From an uncultured Faecalibacterium sp. (lineage in GTDB: Bacteria; Bacillota; Clostridia; Oscillospirales; Ruminococcaceae), in assembly GCA_937915335.1 (NCBI GenBank), contig CALDLZ010000377.1, positions 1 to 15,275 on the forward strand: a stretch of DNA of 15,275 bases. The letters run 5' to 3'. Within the stretch, counting starts at the first letter, position 1. Every line of letters begins with the position of its first letter. Of this stretch, positions 6,863-13,911 are shown one piece after another. Made by a program: the position numbers and the translations under genes. Below the pieces are notes generated by a model. The model was not told the origin of the DNA. It searched no databases and saw only the letters and a program-made list of their open reading frames with translations.

Positions 6863-7660
6863 TCAAAATTCCCCAAAGGTGTGGTCGTAGGCCGCATCCA
6901 GCGGTGCACCGGTGGAAAGCCCGTCCACATATTCCGTGATGAGCCGTACCGCCAGCGGGAGAGCGCTCTGGTACAGCGCCTCCAGCTCTTCGCCACTGGT
7001 CTTGCATCGGGGGTTGGGTTCCGGGTTTGCCACCAGCCCGTGCATAAAATCGTAGGTGCCCGCTACCTTCAGGGCTGTCAGCACCACCCAGCGCTTGGCG
7101 GGGCTGGTGGCCTGCAACAGATGGTGCACCCGCACCATGCCCCGCATGGCCCCGTAAGTCTCGCCGACCGTGATACCCTCATAGAAAGGCGCAATGATCT
7201 TGGCGAACTCCCGGTTAGACCGGATATGTCCTGCCGTGAAAAAGTGCATTGGATCGAGCCCGTCCTCCCGCATCAGCTGGTTGTCGAACTCGGTCTCGAT
7301 CTCGCAGTGGCTCACGCCGCTTTCCCGGGTGTACCGCTCCACATAGGGATGACAGGTGCTGTCCAGCGCAAAGTGGCAGATAAACCCAAGTGCGTAGGCC
7401 TGCGCCGCGTTCTTGTTCCGGGCCGTGTTCACCACACCCCGGGCCCGGGCAAAGAACACCCGGCCCGGCTGCTCGTGCATGGCACTTCCCAGCCGGTTCA
7501 CAGGGTTGGACTGCAAGGCCCGGTAGTAAAACAACAGGTCGGGCCCGTGCAGACCCATATCATACAGCGGCCGGTAAGGCGTGATCTTCGCCCGCAGCTC
7601 CTTGGGCAGCTGGGTCAGGACATCCGCGCCAAAGCGGCGGTGTGCATAAGTAGATGGCAT
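6863..7660 (-). CDS. Zinc-dependent phospholipase C family protein
   Basis: A 265-residue protein of the zinc-dependent phospholipase C / S1-P1 nuclease-like helical fold (Pfam Zn_dep_PLPC type). Candidate metal ligands appear in the expected order: H7 in STYAHRRF, D41 in GLHGPDLLFYY, H62 in AMHEQ, H96-D100-H104 in GFICHFALDSTCHPYVE, then H118 and E122 in SHCEIETEFD. Secreted enzymes of this fold hydrolyse phosphatidylcholine, but here the catalytic core starts at residue 5 with no signal peptide, so the protein is probably cytoplasmic and its substrate is unknown. The ATG at 7660-7658 has GGGAGGAG about nine bases upstream, a strong site. It is the first gene of an operon with the MFS transporter. 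Confidence 0.88.
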   Translation of the reverse strand: MPSTYAHRRFGADVLTQLPKELRAKITPYRPLYDMGLHGPDLLFYYRALQSNPVNRLGSAMHEQPGRVFFARARGVVNTARNKNAAQAYALGFICHFALDSTCHPYVERYTRESGVSHCEIETEFDNQLMREDGLDPMHFFTAGHIRSNREFAKIIAPFYEGITVGETYGAMRGMVRVHHLLQATSPAKRWVVLTALKVAGTYDFMHGLVANPEPNPRCKTSGEELEALYQSALPLAVRLITEYVDGLSTGAPLDAAYDHTFGEF

Positions 7661-7691
7661 ATCCTCTCTCCTCCCTTTCTCGTACAGCTTC

Positions 7692-7697
7692 AGTATA
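7692..7697 (-). promoter_or_regulatory. Probable -10 box for the phospholipase/MFS operon
   Basis: On the minus strand TATACT (7697-7692) lies 31 bases before the start codon, following GT (GTTATACT). No good -35 is seen at 16-18 bp (the best is TGGCGG), so the assignment rests on the -10 and the position. Confidence 0.4.
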
Positions 7698-7795
7698 ACA
7701 GAAGCCCGCCAGCTCCGCCACCTTTTCGGGTCTAATTTGTGTAAAATTTTTGAGATATTTTGGCTTCATTTTCTCTCATTTTTTTACCCTGCCGC

Positions 7796-7824
7796 TTTTC
7801 ATTTGCGGAAAAAGCCAGTATAAT
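7796..7824 (+). promoter_or_regulatory. Predicted sigma-A promoter of the solute-binding/kinase genes
   Basis: TTTTCA (7796-7801) and a perfect TATAAT (7819-7824) are separated by 17 bp. The -10 lies 37 bases before the start codon, and a GGGGAGG site precedes the ATG by eight bases. The flanking 7730-7800 is very AT-rich with T tracts that could act as an UP element. The kinase has no evident promoter of its own, so it likely shares this one. Confidence 0.7.
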
Positions 7825-7861
7825 AAAGAATGTAAAAGTTTGCTTTGGGGAGGATGCACCT

Positions 7862-9676
7862 ATGAAAAAGATCTCACGGCGCTCGTTTTTGCACGCTTCC
7901 GGACTCTTGGCGGCATCAGCGGCGGTCAGTGCGGCTCTGACCGGCTGCGGCGGTGCTTCTTCGGGCAGTGCGACGGCTGTCTCCAACGAGAGCGATTCTG
8001 TCCATGCGCCCATCACCATCATGGACGCAAACCGCGATTACACCCGGCTCATGGAGCTGGTGCACCAGAAATATCCTGAGATCCAACTGGAGGTGCAGGC
8101 CTACCGTGGCCGCAATGCCACAGCTTATATGCGCAAGCAGCTGGAATCCGACCATCTCCCGGACATTTACAACACCACCCAGGTCTGGGATGACGCTTTA
8201 CAGCAGGAGCATCTGCTCGATCTGGCCAAGTATCCCGTCACCGACCTGTACAACCCCGCCCGGTTGAACGAGGTGGACGTAAACGGTTCCACCTACCTGC
8301 TGCCTTACGATTTCTCTGTCAGCGGCATTTTCTGCAATACCTCCCTGCTGGAACGCCACGGTTTAGCCGTGCCCAGCAGTTTCGCCCAGCTCCGGGACGA
8401 GACGGCTCCCGCGCTGGCCGCCGCCGGGGTCAGCTTGTCAGACTGTATTATGAACCTACCCGGCTTCCCGTTCCAATACTTTTTTAATATCTCCTCTACC
8501 GGCTATGTCAACACGCTGGAGGGCCGCAAGTGGCAGGAGGATTTCATCAGCGGCGATGTTGATGCCAGCCCTTTGGAGAGCAGTGTTGAATTTTTCCAGC
8601 AGTGGATCGACTGCGGCATGGTCAACTATGCGCTGGGGAATACATCCATCAATGATGTTGGCAGCCACTTCCATGAAAACAGCACTGCCTTCCTGATGTG
8701 CACCATGAGTGACTTTGATGACACCGACGATCACTACGAGCTGCTGCCCTATCTCTCCGAGGATGGCAGTCAGAATGTTTACATCACCGCCCCTTCTCGT
8801 TACTATGGCCTGAGCAGGCATCTGGAAGATCCGGGCAACGAGCAGAAGCTGGAGGATGCCCTGCACTTTCTGGAAGTGCTTTCCACTCCGGAAGGTTACG
8901 AGGCCATTATGGGCGGCATCAGCAGCACCATGTGCTCCATCAAGGACTTTACCCTGAGCGAGGATTCGCCCTACTACACGATCATAGAGACCGTCAACAA
9001 CGGTTACTCCGCCCCCATGATCTACACCAATTGGTCGAATTATGTTGTGCCCATGGGCACCCAGATTTTGAACTGGGTGCAGGGTGAGGCCGCCGGTTCC
9101 GAGTTCATCCCCATGATGAACGACTTACAGCAGCAGGTTCTGGCCAACGGCACCATCTACTACGGCACCGTCACCGAGGAACTGACGAACCCCCAGATTG
9201 CCCAGCTCTGCGGCCAGATCTTTATGGAGGCCGCCGGGACGGATGCCGCCCTCGTCTCTTACAACGTCTACTATGCCGATGTTCCCGCCAATCAGGAAAA
9301 CAGTTATGGTGCCAACGGCCCCATGCTGCCCGGCCCCCTGAGCGAAGAGGATATCACGACCTTCCTGCCCACTGGCTGGTATGATACCATCAAGTTCATC
9401 TCGAAGCCCGGTTCTTTCATCAAGCAGCTGGCCGCCGAGGGCTGTGATATGCGCGGCAACGACCACCCCTACCCTTATGTGTTCCTGACCAGGGACGGTC
9501 AGCCGTTGGACGACAACACCGAGTATACCTGCGTGCTCTGCGGCTATGGCAAGACCCAGATCGACGAGGCCGAACAGCAGGACAGCGGCATCGTGGGCCT
9601 GGATGCCGCCAAAGAATATTTCCAGTCCGTCGGTGAAGTTTCTTCCGCCCTGCTGGATGATTCCCTCCTGAAATAG
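7862..9676 (+). CDS. Lipoprotein: solute-binding domain fused to a 5'-nucleotidase C-terminal-like domain
   Basis: A 604-residue exported lipoprotein. The start at ATG 7862 has GGGGAGG upstream; an in-frame ATG 34 codons earlier precedes the promoter and is rejected. The N-terminus has a twin-arginine-like SRRSFL (5-10) and a lipobox LTGC with Cys29. Residues about 50-430 follow the extracellular solute-binding pattern: DIYNTTQVWDD, NGSTYLLPYDFSVSGIFCNT, then a FLEVLSTPEGYEAIMGG segment. Residues about 431-565 resemble the substrate-binding C-terminal domain of 5'-nucleotidases: NPQIAQLCGQIFMEAAGTDA, GPLSEEDITTFLPTGWYDTI, SFIKQLAAEG, RDGQPLDDNTEYTCVLCGYG. There is no 5'-nucleotidase metallophosphatase domain, so binding rather than hydrolysis is likely. 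No ABC permease or ATPase lies nearby; a sensor kinase follows. The frame ends at TAG 9674-9676, but the next 24 codons to TGA 9749-9751 still look coding. The nucleotidase-like match is by eye. Confidence 0.82.
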   Translation: MKKISRRSFLHASGLLAASAAVSAALTGCGGASSGSATAVSNESDSVHAPITIMDANRDYTRLMELVHQKYPEIQLEVQAYRGRNATAYMRKQLESDHLPDIYNTTQVWDDALQQEHLLDLAKYPVTDLYNPARLNEVDVNGSTYLLPYDFSVSGIFCNTSLLERHGLAVPSSFAQLRDETAPALAAAGVSLSDCIMNLPGFPFQYFFNISSTGYVNTLEGRKWQEDFISGDVDASPLESSVEFFQQWIDCGMVNYALGNTSINDVGSHFHENSTAFLMCTMSDFDDTDDHYELLPYLSEDGSQNVYITAPSRYYGLSRHLEDPGNEQKLEDALHFLEVLSTPEGYEAIMGGISSTMCSIKDFTLSEDSPYYTIIETVNNGYSAPMIYTNWSNYVVPMGTQILNWVQGEAAGSEFIPMMNDLQQQVLANGTIYYGTVTEELTNPQIAQLCGQIFMEAAGTDAALVSYNVYYADVPANQENSYGANGPMLPGPLSEEDITTFLPTGWYDTIKFISKPGSFIKQLAAEGCDMRGNDHPYPYVFLTRDGQPLDDNTEYTCVLCGYGKTQIDEAEQQDSGIVGLDAAKEYFQSVGEVSSALLDDSLLK

Positions 9677-9751
9677 TTCTCACTGTCGGAAAGCAGCCCC
9701 TATTATCAGGCCCTGAACGATACCCTGCTGGTACAGTCCACGAACACCTGA
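9677..9751 (+). pseudogene. Coding-like in-frame tail after the TAG stop of the solute-binding lipoprotein
   Basis: After TAG 9674-9676 the same frame stays open for 24 sense codons and closes at TGA 9749-9751. It reads FSLSESSPYYQALNDTLLVQ and then STNT. The start of this tail matches an internal segment of the same protein, KDFTLSEDSPYY at residues 361-372, at most positions (pattern K-x-F-S/T-L-S-E-x-S-P-Y-Y), although most codons differ. The TGA lies 10 bases before the ATG of the kinase gene, normal operon spacing, whereas the TAG leaves 85 bases. This suggests the ancestral gene ended at 9751. The TAG may be a recent nonsense mutation, a read error, or a readthrough codon. Confidence 0.55.
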
Positions 9752-9761
9752 GAAAAACGCA

Positions 9762-12107
9762 ATGCCAATGGAAAACAGATTATTGAAACGGAATAAAAAA
9801 GTCTCCAACCTGTTCTATCTTCTGGTTGCGGTTCTGCTGACACTGCTGATCCTGGGCAGTGCGCATCTGGTGTCCCGCTACACCGACCAGCAGCTCTTCG
9901 CCGAGTGCACCAACCAGCTCACCGAGATCACGGCTCAGCTGTTCGAGCGTCTGGAAGTCAAGCTGGATATCCAGTGGGATTATCTTGTCAAGCTGGATTC
10001 AGAGCTCTCGGACGTAGATTCCATCACTGAACCGGAACTGGCCGAGTTTCTGGCCCACCACGAGCGGGAACTCACACCCGAGGGCGAGGAAATGCAGTTT
10101 CTGGCTCTGGACAAACACGGCTACTATTACACCACCGCCGGCCAGCAGGGTCTCTGGACGGGTGCCGAGCAGCTCAACAACAGCAGCCGGCAGAGCTTTC
10201 TCGTAAATAACTGGCTCACCTCCCAGAATCAGATGGCCTTTGTGCTGCGGCTCACCACCCCGCTGAAGCTGGGCAATACCACCCTCACTCATGTCATCCT
10301 GCTCAAATCCATGGAGGAGATGGCCCCCTACTTCCGCTGTTCGGCCTTCCACAACCAGAACTCCACCTTCGTGTTAGACAAAAACGGCGTGCGGATGTTC
10401 GAGGACAACGTCCTGCCCCAGCTGAACTTTGCGGGCCGCAATCTCTACCACGCCCTGCGGGAGCAGACCTATCCCCACACCGGCAGCTTTGATGTCTGCC
10501 TGGACCTTATCTCGGAGGGCGGCTTTGTCTGCACCAATGTCCTCATCGGCGGCAGCGAATATTATCTGGCCCTGAAACGGCTGGATGGCTATGACTGGTC
10601 GATTTTGCTGCTGGTGCCGGTGAACGAGGTGGGCGCTTCTACCCGTGCCATGACAAACTCCATGCTGCAGCTCTTCCTGTTCATCCTTCTGGTACTGGTG
10701 GTGTTCAGCTTCCTGTCCTTTTTCTTTGTCCTGCGCTTCCGCAAAAATCAAGAGCTTCTGGTCGTCAAGACCCAGAGTGCCGCCGAACTGGCCCAGACCA
10801 ACCGGGAGCTGGAGATCACAAACGATAAACTGGAAGCCACCAATGCCGACCTTGAGCGTATCAATCAGGAGCTGGAACGTGCCCAGACCGCCACCGCTGA
10901 GGCCCTTGCCGTGGCCGAAAACGCCAGCAAGGCCAAAACAGACTTTCTTTCCAGCATGAGCCACGACATCCGCACCCCCATGAACGCCATCGTCGGCCTC
11001 TCCACTCTGATCGAGTGCGAGGTGAAAGACCCGGCACAGGTGCTGGTCTATGTCCACAAGCTGCAGGCTTCCAGCCAGCACCTGCTGAGCATCATCAACG
11101 ATATCCTAGACATGAACAAGATTGAAAGCGGCAAGACCACCCTGAGCATCGAGTCTGTCCATCTTCCCGCCCAGCTCAACCAGCTGGAAAGCATCATCCA
11201 GCCGCAGGCACAGGCCAACGGGCTGGATTTCCGCATCCACACCAGAGAGCTGCAGCACCTCAACATTCTTGCGGATTTCTCCCGGCTGCAGCAGATCCTC
11301 ATCAACATCCTGTCCAATGCGGTCAAGTACACGCCTGCAGGCGGCTCCATTGATTTCACAGTGCGGGAGCTCCCCCGTGCTGGTTCCGTGTACGCGAAAT
11401 ACCTCTTTACCGTGGAGGATACCGGCATTGGCATGGAACCGGAGTTTTTGGAACATATCTTCGATCCTTTCGTGCGTGCCGAAAGTTCCCTGACCAACAA
11501 GGTGCAGGGCACCGGCCTGGGCATGGCCATCACCAAGAGCCTGGTCGATCTGATGGGCGGCACCATCCATGTAAAGAGCACCCCCGGCAAGGGCAGCCGC
11601 TTCGATGTCGTGCTGGAGTTCAAGATCGACACTTCCGCCGCCGTGGCTGTTCCCGCTCCTGCGCAGGCCCCCAGCACCCACTCGGATTCCTCTGTTCTCG
11701 AGGGTATGAAGTTCCTCTGTGCCGAGGACAACGAGCTGAACGCCGAGATCCTCAAGGCTCTGCTGGAAATGCACGGTGCATCCTGCACCATCTACCCCAA
11801 TGGCAAAGCACTGGTGGATGCCTTTGCTTCCGCCCGGCCCGGCGATTACGATATGATCCTGATGGATGTGCAGATGCCGGTGATGGACGGCCACGAGGCC
11901 GCCCGGCTCATCCGCAGCGGTGCGAACCCTCTGGGCCGCACCATCCCCATCCTCGCCATGACCGCCAACGCCTTTATGGAGGATATCCAGAAGAGCATGG
12001 ATGCCGGCATGGATGCACACCTCTCCAAGCCCGTGGATATCGCCACGCTGGAGCAAACCGTCCGCCGCTTCCGCTCGTCCCCCCTCCCTCCGGAAATTTT
12101 GACGTGA
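9762..12107 (+). CDS. Membrane hybrid sensor histidine kinase with receiver domain
   Basis: A 781-residue hybrid two-component kinase. TM1 lies at about residues 14-36 and TM2 at about 300-325. They enclose an extracytoplasmic sensor domain of some 260 residues, of the Cache-like size class. A coiled coil (about 330-390, with heptad-like repeats of ELEITNDKLEATNADLERIN type) leads to HisKA with H401 in SHDIRTPMNAIVG. The ATPase domain has N519 in NILSNAVKYT, DTGIGM at 553-558, EHIFDPF, and GTGLGM at 583-588. After a Pro/Ala linker (625-640) comes a receiver with the acidic pair in CAEDN (655-656), phospho-acceptor D702 in MDVQMPVMDG, T734 and K756. All catalytic residues are present. There is no HPt or DNA-binding output. 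ATG 9762 and ATG 9768 are both possible starts; neither has a good Shine-Dalgarno, suggesting coupling to the upstream gene. The likely ligand input is the neighbouring lipoprotein. Confidence 0.95.
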   Translation: MPMENRLLKRNKKVSNLFYLLVAVLLTLLILGSAHLVSRYTDQQLFAECTNQLTEITAQLFERLEVKLDIQWDYLVKLDSELSDVDSITEPELAEFLAHHERELTPEGEEMQFLALDKHGYYYTTAGQQGLWTGAEQLNNSSRQSFLVNNWLTSQNQMAFVLRLTTPLKLGNTTLTHVILLKSMEEMAPYFRCSAFHNQNSTFVLDKNGVRMFEDNVLPQLNFAGRNLYHALREQTYPHTGSFDVCLDLISEGGFVCTNVLIGGSEYYLALKRLDGYDWSILLLVPVNEVGASTRAMTNSMLQLFLFILLVLVVFSFLSFFFVLRFRKNQELLVVKTQSAAELAQTNRELEITNDKLEATNADLERINQELERAQTATAEALAVAENASKAKTDFLSSMSHDIRTPMNAIVGLSTLIECEVKDPAQVLVYVHKLQASSQHLLSIINDILDMNKIESGKTTLSIESVHLPAQLNQLESIIQPQAQANGLDFRIHTRELQHLNILADFSRLQQILINILSNAVKYTPAGGSIDFTVRELPRAGSVYAKYLFTVEDTGIGMEPEFLEHIFDPFVRAESSLTNKVQGTGLGMAITKSLVDLMGGTIHVKSTPGKGSRFDVVLEFKIDTSAAVAVPAPAQAPSTHSDSSVLEGMKFLCAEDNELNAEILKALLEMHGASCTIYPNGKALVDAFASARPGDYDMILMDVQMPVMDGHEAARLIRSGANPLGRTIPILAMTANAFMEDIQKSMDAGMDAHLSKPVDIATLEQTVRRFRSSPLPPEILT

Positions 12108-12148
12108 GGAAGAGTTTTGATTGGCAACACACCGTAAAAATACGCAAA

Positions 12149-12180
12149 CAAGGCCGTTTCCCGCACGGGAAACGGCCTTG
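12149..12180. terminator. Bidirectional terminator between the kinase gene and murC
   Basis: A perfect 15-bp stem, CAAGGCCGTTTCCCG (12149-12163) with its complement at 12166-12180, loop CA. On the plus strand it is followed by a T-rich tract including TTTTTATTTT (about 12190-12199). On the minus strand a TATTTTTACGG tract follows within 20 bases. It lies between convergent genes, 41 bases after the kinase stop and 25 bases after the murC stop. Confidence 0.88.
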
Positions 12181-12205
12181 TGCTTTGTGTTTTTATTTTG
12201 AAGTG

Positions 12206-13585
12206 TTAGTCCTTCTGCACCATCATCTTGCTGGCCTTATAGATATCGCCGCAGCCAAGGGTGATGACGAGGTCGCCCTCGCGGGCGTTTTTCTTGACCC
12301 AGTCGGCAGCCGCTTCTAGGCTGTCCACCAGCACGGAGTTGGGGATCTGGGCGGCCAGCTTTGCGCTGGTAATGGTGGGATCGTTGGGCTCACGGCTGCC
12401 CATGATGGGGGTGATGACCGTGATATCGGGGATCTTGAACACATCCACGAAGTCGTTGAACAGCATCTTGGTACGGCTGTATGTAAACGGCTGATGGACG
12501 GCGATCACGCGCTTATAGCCCAGCTCCCGGGCAGTGTTCAGGGTTGCGCGGATCTCGGTGGGGTGGTGGGCGTAATCGTCCACGACAACAGCGCCGTTGC
12601 ACTCACCGTAGACCTCAAAGCGGCGGCCTGCGCCCTTGAAGTTCAGGGCAGCGTTGGCGCACTCCTCCACGGTCAGCCCTGCGGAACGGCAGACAGCGCA
12701 CATGGCCAGAGCGTTGTAGATGTTGTGGCGGCCGGGCACAGCCAGACGGATGTGGCCCAGCTCCTTGGTATCCCACTCCTTCAGATCGAACTCAAAGAAG
12801 CCTGGCTTGTACTCCTGCACATTGACGGCACGGTAATCGGCGGCGTTATCAATGGCGAAGGTGCGCACGCGGCGATCCAGGGTGTACATGACATCCATGG
12901 TGTTCTTATCGTCGGCGTTGGCGAAGATCATAAACTGGGTCATCAGAGCAAAGCGCTTGAAGGCAAACTTCAACTCGCCCATGCTGCCGTAGTAATCCAG
13001 ATGGTCGTTATCAATGTTCAACACCACGGAGACATAGGGAGTCAGCTTGAGGAAGGTCTCGGAGAACTCGCAGGCCTCAATGACGATATCATCGCCCTTG
13101 CCTGCCTTGCCGTAACCGTGGATCAGGGGCAGCTTGCCGCCGATGACCGCGGAGGGGTCACGGCCTGCCAGTTCCAGCGCGGTGGTGATCATGGAGGTGG
13201 TGGTGGTCTTACCGTGGGTACCGGAAACGCAGATGCTGTCCTTATACAGGCGGCTCACATAGCCCAACAGGACACTGCGCTCCACGGTGGGGATGCCATA
13301 GGACGCGGCGGCGTTCAGCTCCACGTTATCCTTGGCAATGGCGGCAGAGTAGACCACCAGATCGGTGCCGATGACATTGTCGGCAGCATGGCCCAGGCTG
13401 ACCTTCACGCCCATCTCCCGCTCAGAGCGGATGATGCTGCCATCCAGCACATCACTGCCCGAGATGTCATAGCCCTTGGCAGACAAGATCTGGATCAGTG
13501 GATACATACCGCTGCCGCCGCAGCCGATAAAATGGATCTTTTTGACGTTATCCAGCAAGTGCTTGGTATAATCAGTAACGAACAT
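12206..13585 (-). CDS. murC: UDP-N-acetylmuramate--L-alanine ligase
   Basis: A 459-residue Mur ligase that adds the first amino acid, L-alanine, to UDP-MurNAc in the cytoplasmic stage of peptidoglycan synthesis, using ATP. The N-terminal UDP-binding Rossmann domain shows IHFIGCGGSGM (17-27) and DISGSD. The central ATPase has GTHGKTTTTSM (122-132), the EACEFSETFL segment (170-179) and NIDNDHLDYYGS (190-201). The C-terminal domain has VVVDDYAHHPTEI and HQPFTYSRT, which separate MurC from MurD/E/F. Length is standard. I take ATG 13585-13583 as the start: GGAGG lies 11 bases upstream and the protein then begins MFVTDYTKHLLDNVKKIHFI. An in-frame ATG 17 codons further up is less likely. The gene stands alone, divergent from degV, rather than in a dcw cluster. 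Confidence 0.97.
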   Translation of the reverse strand: MFVTDYTKHLLDNVKKIHFIGCGGSGMYPLIQILSAKGYDISGSDVLDGSIIRSEREMGVKVSLGHAADNVIGTDLVVYSAAIAKDNVELNAAASYGIPTVERSVLLGYVSRLYKDSICVSGTHGKTTTTSMITTALELAGRDPSAVIGGKLPLIHGYGKAGKGDDIVIEACEFSETFLKLTPYVSVVLNIDNDHLDYYGSMGELKFAFKRFALMTQFMIFANADDKNTMDVMYTLDRRVRTFAIDNAADYRAVNVQEYKPGFFEFDLKEWDTKELGHIRLAVPGRHNIYNALAMCAVCRSAGLTVEECANAALNFKGAGRRFEVYGECNGAVVVDDYAHHPTEIRATLNTARELGYKRVIAVHQPFTYSRTKMLFNDFVDVFKIPDITVITPIMGSREPNDPTITSAKLAAQIPNSVLVDSLEAAADWVKKNAREGDLVITLGCGDIYKASKMMVQKD

Positions 13586-13657
13586 AAGCAGGCAAACCTC
13601 CAATAAATCAACGGCCGCAGCGCAGACCGAGTCCATCTTAATTCTTGGGTACTACTT

Positions 13658-13663
13658 ATTATA
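13658..13663 (-). promoter_or_regulatory. Probable -10 box of the murC promoter
   Basis: On the minus strand a perfect TATAAT (13663-13658) lies 72 bases before the murC start. At 17 bp the -35 would be TTTATT (13686-13681), a poor match, so this promoter may depend on an activator or be intrinsically weak. An inverted repeat (13688-13715) lies directly upstream of that -35 position. Confidence 0.5.
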
Positions 13664-13827
13664 TAATTTTTGGCCGATAAAATAAACAGTTCCGAGCGAA
13701 TTTTCGGAAAGAACTAGAAACCCAAGCATATTTTTGTGACAACTGTACAGAAAGACCATGGATTTTCGCCCCTTTTGCACACTTCATAAAAGATTTACAT
13801 TTTTCATCGGCTTGATAGCTAACAATT

Positions 13828-13857
13828 TTGAAGCATTTGTGATATGATAATTATAAA
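13828..13857 (+). promoter_or_regulatory. Possible promoter of the degV-family gene
   Basis: TTGAAG (13828-13833) and TATAAA (13852-13857) with an 18-bp spacer fit a sigma-A promoter, 54 bases before the start codon. An overlapping TATGAT (13843-13848) is another candidate -10 but lacks a fitting -35. Confidence 0.4.
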
Positions 13858-13911
13858 TTTTGAACGATCACGCTGCCGCCGGACGCGCGGCCGGAAAAGA
13901 GGAATCTCATT

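Larger units (their letters stand above)
13586..13911. other. Divergent AT-rich intergenic region between murC and degV
   Basis: This 326-bp stretch has no supported gene. It holds the promoters of both flanking genes, nested inverted repeats near the murC promoter (13644-13726), and a small GC-rich hairpin (13875-13891) just before the degV ribosome binding site. The middle (13727-13800) shows nothing I can name. I do not recognise a riboswitch or T-box; in particular no terminator-like hairpin with a T-run precedes murC. Confidence 0.6.

Noticed and set aside
6852-7007. Longer MFS protein starting at 7007
   Set aside because: The added 52 residues overlap the phospholipase gene and read as out-of-frame sequence; ATG 6851 has a good ribosome site and gives the standard N-terminus.
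7760-7861. Upstream ATG for the solute-binding lipoprotein
   Set aside because: It would precede the TATAAT at 7819-7824 and bury the signal peptide 34 residues inside; ATG 7862 has GGGGAGG and gives a proper lipoprotein signal.
13688-13715. SOS (LexA) box near murC
   Set aside because: Gram-positive LexA sites read GAAC-N4-GTTC; here the half-sites are in the opposite order and too far apart.
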